Source of the DNA: Macrocystis pyrifera
Taxonomy: Eukaryota > Sar > Phaeophyceae > Laminariales > Laminariaceae
Assembly: GCA_031763025.1 (NCBI GenBank)
Contig: JASSKH010000004.1
Location: 2,604,001-2,668,000, forward strand
Direction: 5' to 3'
DNA length: 64,000 bases
Shown piece after piece: positions 54,885-64,000 of this stretch. The number at the start of each line of letters is the position of its first letter. Positions within the stretch are counted from its first letter, which is position 1. Under the pieces are notes generated by a model. It was given only the letters and a program-made list of their open reading frames with translations, was not told where the DNA came from and did no database searches. A program made the translations under genes and the position numbers.

Positions 54885-57679
54885 AAAACAATCTTGTGAA
54901 CAGAGCTCACCCTTCACGCCTGTCGCAATCGAAGCCGGGCTACGAGTTGCACCATGACAGTGATTGCCCAGCAATCCCGATACTACTGCCGCTGAGCACA
55001 AACAGAGCTGAATGAGCATGCTAAGATTAAAATAAACAGGGTATTATACATGGTTGCAACCCTGTCGCCCAGGCAGCAGCTGCAGCAGCATCAAAACCCT
55101 TCGCGCGAGGTGACGCATCCGCAGTGTACTTTATGCGCCTAGTTAGTTGTACCAATGACGATAGAGTGGCATGGCTTGGGGGCGCGGGAGGACGAATCCA
55201 TGTATACCGACTCTGGATCACACCCACCATGATGACCAACCACCACACAAGAAAACTTGATTCCTCCTCGGCCGTTTTGCAGCTGTTGCTGTTGCAGCAG
55301 GAGCAGTGCAGCCGGCACATCCAGCCAAGAGGATAGCAGTAGATACATGCCTGCTGTTGTCACCGTTTCCCTACATCACCTCCGAGCACCGCCGTCTGTG
55401 TTAGTTTCGGCGTGGACTGTTTGCATTTCGTATACTACCACCGATTGATCTCCAGCAACTTCCTGTGTGATATGCTGCTACTACACGCTGCAGGAAAGGA
55501 ACGGCAGTGTGATATCCGCACTCAGCCGAGGAGGCTGCAGTAGTACAGTAGTACGTTCCTGCTGTTGTCAAGGTTGGCCTACACCACTCCGGTGCTGTGT
55601 GCCTCCACCCTCGGAATAAATCACACTTTAATGACGGCACGGTCAGAGACAGGCCCGCCTAAGGTGGAAGAAACGAACCGGGTTCGAACCGTTCACGAAA
55701 ATTTGATAAATAACTGTGGGACAGGTGTTTCCTCTCGCTCTCCGGGGCGCCAAACAAGAATACCCCCATCCCTTGGAGGAGGGCCACGATCTTGGTTGAT
55801 GTTCTCTGGGGCACCGGCACCTTGAAAATGCGTTTGTTTAAGTCTGTGTATTTGCTGATTTTGCTGCATTTTCGTCGTTGACAGAATAATCACATTTCTA
55901 TTTTGGTCGGGTTTTCGTACCAACCTGAGGTGTTCACCCAGGTCGGCTTTTATGTTACTGTACTTATCGCACACCACATACGTGAAGCTACTGTAGAAAC
56001 GACACTCTCACATAGCTGACTTCTCTGGGATCTACAGTGGTAACTCGTAGTCACTAAACAGGCTGAACAGCGTCCCCATCGAAGAAACCAAACTCGAACC
56101 TGATGTTTACGCCACAGTATCAGTCCCGAAGATATTAGTTCTACGGGTAGTGGCAAGACATCCCTCATCAATTGGAAACGACACAACATCTAGATGCATA
56201 ACAAGCTTGTCAGGATAAGGCGGCAAGAGAATCATGAAAGAACAATGTGCATACGTTTTCCCTATCGAATACCTGGTTTTACTCAAAAACAGCGTCTCGC
56301 TGTGGGTATTGAATTGTTGTCGTGCGCACCTCGAGTCGGGTGCCCTAATCGACGAATCTAAGCGAAAAGAGCCTATGCGTCCGGTGCGTCTCAGCGAAAA
56401 GCACATCGCGAGGTTCCAAGTCCACAAGTCGTTTAGATGCAGCGGTGTTCCGTTCTCTCCAGTCTTCAAGTCGAGCCCAACGTTACAGGGTGTTAAGATG
56501 AAGATGCATACAAACGTCCTGGTATCTGCACAGGACGACATGTGTATACCAACCACAGTCATGTGCGTGACGGATGCATGGCGTGCATGGGCATCCAATA
56601 TGTCTGGTTAGAAAAAATAGATGGTATTCCCGCCGAGATACGTTAAAACCGGTGATGGTGACCTGAAGCGTATTGAAGTCGTGCTCTAAAGTGCTTCCAT
56701 ATCGCAGCGGTCCCTCTTTGATCTCACCCACTGAAGGTACTCCCCAATCGCATTCATTCGTTATCGTCTGGCATTGGTCCCAGTGTCCACTTGGAGATGT
56801 TGGCAATCTGTTTCGCGGCTTGTGATCACGGGGCAAGAAAGACTCTCCGAAGGACATGTAGAAAGGCGTCCCTAGAGCTCCTATCTCTCAATTGGGAAAC
56901 GGCTTCAGAAACTTTGCTACGGCTGGGGTGCGGGGCGCCCGGGAAACGCAGCCCTTTCGTGGCGTGCCTCGTATGATAAGAGTTTCCAGGAATGCACACA
57001 CCCACGCCGTGCATGCTCACCAGTGTAAACAAAACTACCTAAAACCCACATACAGCAATCTCGGATCTCACCCTTCCTTGTACTACTGTAGATGTCCACA
57101 CTGCACGAATACGATTTTTCCACCCGTCATATGTTTACGCCCTGCCCGACAATCGGCTAGTAGTTTACACCGTGGGTGATCACGATAGTGTCCACAGCAG
57201 TCACATGTTATCCAACGAACGTCACATGTCACCCAAAAAATGAGCTAGATGTTCTCCTCCCGGTCCTTCACATGTACCTTTGGAACAGTGACACAACCAA
57301 CTGAGAGCCACTGCTACCCTGCTGGTTCTCCTTTTGCTGCTTCTATTGTACTCAGAAGACAAGCCGAAACAATGGTATCCTTCGCCCGGTGTCGAAGGTG
57401 CCCTCGACTGGACAACACTAAGAGCGCTTGTATATGTCGCGCTTTCGTGTTGTCAGGGCGAAGGCACGTTTGATCCTCCTTCTGCTCGCGAAACGCCTAG
57501 GAGAAGAAGGCAAGTTCAACGTGGGTTTGAGCGAAATGCCGTTTCATCGGAAATAGAACTTGCCTTTGCCTGGAAAACGCAGGAAGCGCATGTCGCGCTT
57601 TCTTCTTTGTCCAGGCGAAGGGACATCCCATCATGCGTCTTCTTGTGCAGTGTCTAAGAGACCAGTTAATATCACTCAG
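54885..57679. other. Unassigned stretch with minus-strand open frames
   Basis: Open minus-strand frames at 55693-55977, 56107-56598 and 56483-56857 have protein-like composition (for example NGTPLHLNDLWTWNLAMCFSL), but no family is recognised and a plus-strand frame (56234-56611) overlaps. At 57.4-57.65 kb a CGCTTTC...CAGG.CGAAGG segment is repeated twice. Confidence 0.3.
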
Positions 57680-57940
57680 CTACCTCTTAGTCCTACGCGC
57701 GGAATCAAGGATTGTCAGACCATTGTCGAGAAGCGACAGTTGACGACGTATGCCCCTCCGCTTTCGAAGAGTCTCGGGGTGCTCGGGGAACCATTTCTTA
57801 AGGTCTTCGCGGGTGGCTGTCTTGAGCATCCAGGGCACGAGTCCATCCCCCGAGCTGTCGCTGACAAGATGGTAGGCGTGCTCAAAAACAGCAGTAAACA
57901 CTCGTTTGAAGACTCTTTCGGAGTAACCGAAAAGGCACGC
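57680..57940 (-). CDS. Dynamin-like gene, last exon (effector domain)
   Basis: 87 codons counting the stop, in phase with the AG at 57941-57942. Helical, basic end; no extension after TAG. Confidence 0.6.
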   Translation of the reverse strand, partial: ACLFGYSERVFKRVFTAVFEHAYHLVSDSSGDGLVPWMLKTATREDLKKWFPEHPETLRKRRGIRRQLSLLDNGLTILDSARRTKR

Positions 57941-58777
57941 CTGTTGCAAAACATGGCGACGGGAGGGTTTGTCTGGTTAATTGCAGCAATCTGCTGCTGC
58001 ACGTTCGGAAAAAAAGTGTGAAAGAGCCTAAGAATGAACCCCAGTCCCTGAACGAGCGTTTTTAGTGTCTGCTGCGACATCACGTATGTAGAGCAGAGTG
58101 TCGCTACAGTAGGACTTGTATAAAATAACGGAAAGCAGCGATACGTGTAATGTCGTTACTTTCGCACCCCGTATTCAAAGGACGTACAACCAACCGACCG
58201 GGTATGAGAGGCGCATGTAGGGTAAGTTTAATGCCGAATGACACTGTATTGATTGGTTGCTGTGGGCGCTTCGCGACATTGCAACCTGAATGCTTCGGAT
58301 GTCCTGATCCTTTGCGCTGCCACAGGCGGTCTGTGTTTGAACGGACACCTCGGATCCGCTCCGTATCTCTCTCTTCGTGTGTACCATGTGACAAACACCG
58401 GCGATAGATGTTGTGTACGCGGGATGGGTGACCACCCAGTCGAGCTCGGCCTTGACCGCGTTTGACACTGCCTTCACCGTTCTCTCTTCCTTGTCCTCCA
58501 TGTACTCTTGCACCAGGCTCTTGACCTTGTCGAGCGGGGCTGGATAATCCTCACAGGCGTTTTCGAGCAGAGTTTGAAGAACGGACTGCATGTAAGTCCT
58601 CACGCGGCCCACCATGTTGTGAGAGCGACACTCAAGATGGCCAGAGAACGCCTTCCGAAACAAGAGGCTGAAAACCTGGCCGGGTGGTTGATCGGACGGC
58701 GACCTTCCATCCACAAGCGCTAGAGCCTCGCGTATCGTCTCGAAGTACTGGCCACTGAGAAAGTCGGGCTTCACATC
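57680..58777 (-). CDS. Dynamin-family GTPase gene, C-terminal exons
   Basis: Two minus-strand exons join in phase 0: 58777-58385 (acceptor CTCGTGCAG, possible donor ATG|GTACAC) and 57940-57680 (acceptor TTGCAACAG, stop TAG). The first encodes dynamin stalk-like sequence: PPGQVFSLLFRKAFSGHL, then CEDYPAPLDKVKSLVQEYM, ERTVKAVSNAVKAELDWV and HPAYTTSI. The second resembles a GTPase effector domain: VFKRVFTAVFEHAYHLV, DGLVPWMLK, and ETLRKRRGIRRQLSLLDNGL. Dynamins remodel membranes by GTP-driven assembly. The GTPase domain is not in the window upstream of 58777 before the 5-kb repeat starts at 58941, so the gene is either interrupted by the repeat or contains it in an intron. Confidence 0.6.
58385..58777 (-). 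CDS. Dynamin-like gene, stalk exon
   Basis: 131 codons starting DVKPDFLSGQYF. The upstream acceptor has a good pyrimidine tract (TTTTCTTTGCCTCGTGCAG). The donor is less certain: GCCG|GTGTTT 14 bases earlier is an alternative but does not keep the phase. Confidence 0.6.
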
Positions 58778-61014
58778 CTGCACGAGGCAAAGAAAATTGA
58801 ATGACGGGGGTCCTGAAGTGGGGAAATCAAGTCTCGAGCATATGAATGTAATCACAGAAACCATGCATCGTGCTTTCTGAGTGATAAGATAGTTCAGCTA
58901 TCCCTATAGGATACCCGTTATCTCGCAGCAGTATATTTGTAACTGTCAACTTGTGTGTGTGGTGGTGGGTGTTGGATAGTAGTGGACAGTATCGACGATT
59001 GTTGTTGTGTCATCGCCATAATCATAACAATATGCAGCCCAACGACGTACGTACTCGTGTACTCGTATACACCAGGTAATATGAGTAAGAAGCAAGACAC
59101 AGGAGTCAGGAAAAAAAAAAACGTATAGCGTACGAGTATGTCGTATGTTTAAGAAGCCCGACGACGACCACCATCACACTGTTTCCGCCACTACCAGACT
59201 TCGCTTCTAGATCCAGCCGGAAGTCGAACTATGTCCCTTCCTGCTTCTGCGCGGTTCGGACTAGCGCTATCCCCCCCCTCGACCCGTCACTGCTGTTACT
59301 GCTGGTGTAGAAATTTCAAAGGAAAATAGGAGACACACGGCCACTATTGTTCCACCGCCACGACCACACATCACCACCACCACCACCAGGCGTCGGGTCA
59401 AGCCCTCTCTCCAGTCTACTTATCTTCCGTACTGCTTAGCCCAACACTGAGTGCGGGCGGCTGGTGGTTGTTCAGCTGTTGTGTTGTTCTCTGCACAAGC
59501 GGTTTCAAAAGCTGAGCATCTGCCCTGTACAACGTAGCAACTGGTATGCGTTGCCTATACGACGTACGACTGTGCATAGGTACGAGCATTGCCCGGCGGC
59601 TTCTGGGCAAGCTCCTTGATACCATATCGGTACAGTATACCACTGTGTACATGGTATCAAACTCGTACTAATCTAGAGGCATACCGAATAGGGTACGCCG
59701 TAGGACTACTGGGCGAAACGACATTTTTGTTTTACGGTTGATTGCTAGGTTTCCTTCCGGCACGATGCAAGAATGACCTGTGAACCTTTTGCTACAGTAT
59801 TTTTCCCTTCCGTCACAATGCTGCGCCCTCGTAAATACTACGAGTACACGTCCACACCTTCGTCACCGGAGACTGACGTGGTGGTGACAGCGTTTCACAG
59901 GTTCGTTCTCTCCTAGAACCGGCTCGCGACTTCAGATGCTTGCGGAAAACAGGTCGCTGGAAGCCGAAACTATGCTGGCTCTACCGGTGCCCTGCCCCCC
60001 AGTGCGAAGGGTCGAGGCCAGTTTCCGCGCGCGCCATGTGCGCGGAGCTTTGGCGGTTCGCGGTTGGGGCGGGAACCCGAACGGTTTCTTCCGGGGGGCG
60101 ACGCCCTGAGCACAGAATCAGTGTTGACAGTAGAGAAAAATAAATAGAGTACAAAAGGGGGTTTCACCGCAGCGGGCTGACACCCGCCTGCGGCTCCGCG
60201 CGTGCTTTCAGTGGTCAGGGTGTAGAACAAACGAGGCCGCAAGTACGACAGTACTGCCATCAGGCGTGGATCAAGATTGTTTCAGGATTGAATGAGGTTT
60301 GTTGAGCCGAAAAATAAGAACAGGTCCCTAACAATGCACCCTACGGCGTTATATAGAGAGTTTTACGCGTGGATAGGCTGTAATCACCATGGAGCTCTGT
60401 ATGTGTCCGTCTTTATACGGTGCAAAGCAGAGAATATCTTCGCCCCGTCCCTCTGTTTTTGGCCATTCGATGTGTATTTGTTTGTGGGGGGCGTCTCGCG
60501 GCCATAACAACAGGTTGCCTTGATCGTCATCACCGTAGCGCTCAGCCGTGCACTGTGCTTTCTCTTTTTCCAGGCCGGCTCCTAGCTTGTCATCGAAGGT
60601 CAAAATGCTGATGAACAGCGAGTTCATCAACTGCATCTACTTTGATCCGGTTCCCCTGTAGTACTATTGTAGCGCACTATCGATTAAGAGTGTATTTGCA
60701 AATATACTGAGGACAACGACGACTGGAAGAAGTGGTTGCCGTGTGTAAAGGCCGTTGAGTCGAGCGCCCCGCACTTTGTTTGGTATGATATTCCAACGGT
60801 TCCTAAAAATATCTAAAGGGGATACTTCCTATTAATAATACACTATAATACGTAGGAACGACGACGACGACAAAAAAAAAATCCGAGCTTACAAGTGCTG
60901 CTGGTATACATGTGAAGGGAAAAGGAAGTGCGGGAGCACTTCGTAGGTCAGGGAAATAATTACGTGCATCGTCATCTACTGCTGTACTGTTTTTTTATAA
61001 ATTTTGAAATACGT

Positions 61015-61064
61015 CAGCTGTGAGTTCGACTGATTAAATAGTTGATACTCAACTTTGCAAGCTG
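61015..61064 (+). repeat. Structured ~50-nt repeat (copy 1 equivalent)
   Basis: Identical to 2063-2112 within the right 5-kb repeat. Confidence 0.55.
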
Positions 61065-61176
61065 CGTAGTACGTCTCGTCTATATTCCCTTTGTACCGAA
61101 CTTTACAAGTAATGTGATAAACCGAACGCGCGTATTCTATATGTAATTCCTGCTTTTATACAATTATGACAAACGT

Positions 61177-61226
61177 CAGCTGTGAGTTCGACTGATCAAG
61201 TAGTTGATACTCAACTTTGCAAGCTG
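61177..61226 (+). repeat. Structured ~50-nt repeat (copy 2 equivalent)
   Basis: Identical to 2225-2274 within the right 5-kb repeat. Confidence 0.55.
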
Positions 61227-61814
61227 TCTCGTCTGCATCCCATTTTTACTGAATTTTAGAAGTAAGTGTTATAATAAGCGGAACACGCGTATTCTGTATG
61301 TAATTTCTTGATAAGGATACAGGCCAGTGGCTCCCCTGGTTGCTGCCCGGGTGAACAGGACAATAGTTTACGATAGGCCGAAGCAGTTTTTGTTTGGCGT
61401 AGAGGGGGTTTTAAATTACCGGTTACACTTTCTGGATACCTGCCGTGCACCGTGGATAGGTGATACAGCAGTAGGATCACAATATGTCGAATACGGTCTT
61501 GATGGAATCCCCGCCGTGGGCGTGTGTGCGTGACCCTTGAGTTAGATCGGGCAGCCCGCCGCAGAGGCAAGCACTTCGCCGTATCGAATCGACTGATTGT
61601 TGTTCGATCTTCAGCTCTCAGAGGAACACATATATAGTCCAGGGAGAACAACTTCGCCCGAAATTCGACATTCACATATATACTGAATTGTGTTGCGGTG
61701 GTCACTTATTTTCAGAACACGTACCTGGCAAAAAATATTGCCGGAAAGCCTGTTTCAGACGGATCGAACCATCCCGTCAGATGTTTTGTTTTAGTTGTTG
61801 CGTCGTGTGGATAC

Positions 61815-62132
61815 GACGATTTATTTTTGGGGACCACTCTCCCAGTGCCCGATCTTGAAGGCTCCTTGCCAAAAGTTACGATCGGTGCGTTCACAGTTGA
61901 GAGTATTGATGGACACAAAAGGGGAGTAGGAGCAGCATCTCTGACTAACTTTCAGTGCCATCTCAAGCTTGAAGGTTATCCTACCCAGATGGGTATATGG
62001 CGTCATGTCAACGCCCTTCCTCAATGCAGAGAAATGATTGCTTCCTACCGTGCTGCAGTACTGTCGACGGACTCCTCAGCATTTAACCCCCCGCCGTGGA
62101 AATCTCGTACTGTCCCCGCGGATGTACCGTAG
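61815..62132 (+). pseudogene. Chromovirus pol tail with chromodomain, right copy (fossil)
   Basis: Same sequence as 2865-3182; the chromodomain lies at about 61884-62048. Confidence 0.65.
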
Positions 62133-64000
62133 CACTTTACTGGGCTTTATTTTGTCTTGCTTTTAGCACTTCCTTTTCTGTCCCATCAGTTTGAGCAACA
62201 ACTGATGTTTGCCCTGTGCTACTGGTTCCATCATTTGTCTGATCCTCCTCCTACAGGAGTAGATTATGTTTCGGGGTTATCACCGCATGGCTTGTCATTT
62301 GTCCAGTGCGAGTACCGTGCACTTTCTATGTTGTCTTCACCCTCCGTGGTGAGTTCTATACGGTGCACACTGCTGTGTACCGTAGTATAGTTGACTTTTA
62401 TTTTTCGGCATCCAACTCAGTGGGAGATCATGTCGTCATCTGATCCCAAGACTGAGTTAGTTTTCAAGTACCAGGTTATGTAGTACTGTAGACCTACTAA
62501 TGTAATCACCTACTCACCTCGTTGGCAGGGGGGGTGATCCATAGGTCTAGTGGAGCCAATAATAGTTTGTGTTTTAGTGTGCGTGCCAACCGTCAGCGGT
62601 TTTCGGTGTACTGTCATCGCGAGTCTACTCGTGTTGTTTTTCATGTTACCGCCCGCAGTGCCCTTTGTAGCTTTGTTTTTTGTAATCATCTTGTTTTTTT
62701 TTCATGTCTCATATTTATTCAAAACGATGTACGTACAAAGTTTTGAACTGCCTTCCACATACATGTGTAAGTATCGCACCAATTGAGGTTAATACCCAGT
62801 GGCGCGATGTCCTTCATTAGTCGTATTGAATCCCGACTCCCATCGCTTCATGGGGGGTCGTTCTCAGGTTTTGATTGCATAGATATATATATATATGTGT
62901 GTTTTCAACTGTAGGGCACTTGTCTTTCGTAACTACTGTAAAAGGTGGTCGGCACCATCGCACACCAGTGGAGGGATATGATAATATTATACCCAGCGTT
63001 CGCGCACGCCGTTTGTCACTGAGAAGATATGCCTCGTTCTGTTACACTCTGTCTCAATACAGATATGAACGAATCATGGCATACATCATGTGTCCGCTTG
63101 TTGCACGCTTGTCTTGTCATCCACTGCACACTCTTGTAGTGTCGCATGATCGAAGCATTGCTCCTCCATGTCTATCTGTGACACTTATGTCAGTCAACTC
63201 GTCGCTTGCAGTCCAACACATTGTTTTGTCTTTAACAATATCTGATGTGTTTGGATGCGACCCTCAAGTAGCTTAATACTGTGGAAAGCGGTTTACTTTG
63301 TTGTACTTTTGTCACCGCCCAAGTGATTTTAAACTTCACTTGAATTCTGACTCGGTCTCGAACACCCATCAGATGACAAGCGCAGCTTAAATATCCAAAG
63401 TGTCCTTGTCACAGTATTAAATACTTGATATTGTCTCCGTCAGGTATGTCGTCAGATTGCTTTTCAGCACTCGCGACTCTGTTACGACTGTCGAGCCTTC
63501 AGCCATGTTGTCCACACGACGAGTAAATACTCAGCCGTGTAACGTGCGTCTTCTTAGCATACTGTGTTAATAAATCCCGGGATACTCTACTGTCGTTGCT
63601 CACGCACGTTTTTGTCCAGGATCAATAATCCATTGTCTCTTGTCGTAATTCACCAGCTGGCCACAGCCACAGTGCGATGTGTATTGAATATATCGTCTGT
63701 GAAAACGGATTACTCTTTTGTCATCGCTTACCATTTTTCTGTCGGATCCTATGTCCGGATATACATCCGACTGTCTACGGTACTGCAGCAGATTTGTCTG
63801 TCCTGCTGTTATGTCATCATTTACTATGATATGTCTGGCAATTATACACTATGTTGCCTTGTCAAAATGAGTGTGTGTATAACTCTAGGCTTTTTTTAGC
63901 GAATCGCCTTTTGAAGACTACAATGTCGACTAGTAGACGTGTTGTCACCCTTTGTCTCTGGTTCCATTGATTTCGAGTTTTGGTGGAGTTCGAGCTCTAT

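Larger units (their letters stand above)
58941..64000. repeat. Right copy of the 5-kb direct repeat
   Basis: This is the second copy of the sequence at 1-5048, in the same orientation, with a net 12-bp length difference from small indels. It begins 163 bp upstream of the first visible exon of the minus-strand dynamin-like gene and continues past the window end. Because the left copy starts at the window edge, the match may extend left of 58941; this cannot be tested here. Confidence 0.9.

Overview
The window looks like nuclear DNA of an intron-rich eukaryote, most likely a brown alga (Phaeophyceae) or a close stramenopile relative. The main reason is a secreted protein gene split into small exons that joins a von Willebrand A (VWA) domain, a Pro/Thr repeat linker and a cysteine-rich WSC domain, a combination abundant in brown algal genomes. 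The gene is surrounded by chromovirus and copia retrotransposon fossils, short non-autonomous DNA elements and CAG-type satellites. No rRNA, tRNA, CRISPR array or bacterial-type operon was found. The organism call is an inference from gene content.

Layout. 1-5048 and 58941-64000 are two nearly identical (about 99.6% by eye) copies of a direct repeat of at least 5 kb. It carries the chromodomain tail of a Ty3/gypsy chromovirus and small structured repeats. 5656-15349 is an LTR-bounded, minus-strand chromovirus fossil. Its LTRs are about 95% alike, but gag and reverse transcriptase are not recognisable, and two large arrays of short palindromes lie inside it. 15350-16400 holds repeat fragments. 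17015-28895 is the plus-strand VWA-WSC gene in six exons; exons 2-6 join in phase, while the only exon 1 seen carries a frame disruption and a non-GT donor. 28896-36949 is mostly unassigned, with short inverted-repeat elements, purine-rich tracts and some unassigned open frames. 36955-43851 is a young copia element with 294/295-bp LTRs and a 5-bp target duplication. 43857-49666 has no gene I can support. 49667-49840 is an orphan second copy of exon 1 of the VWA-WSC gene, intact with a normal donor. 50886-51038 is a foldback element. 51482-54421 holds minus-strand CxxC zinc-finger-like exons separated by a ~400-bp satellite full of CAG tracts. 54785-54884 is an assembly gap. 57680-58777 is the C-terminal part of a minus-strand dynamin-family gene, whose upstream exons would lie in or beyond the right 5-kb repeat.

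The most unusual signals are structural. Two arrays of short inverted repeats (28 units of ATGGT/ACCAT type; 15 units of CAGCG/CGCTG type) sit inside one retroelement, and both show paired changes in the two arms. A separate hairpin with a fixed 10-nt loop and bulged T occurs at 28467 and 36417 with covarying stems. A ~50-nt three-stem repeat occurs in several copies. All three would repay covariation and small-RNA analysis.
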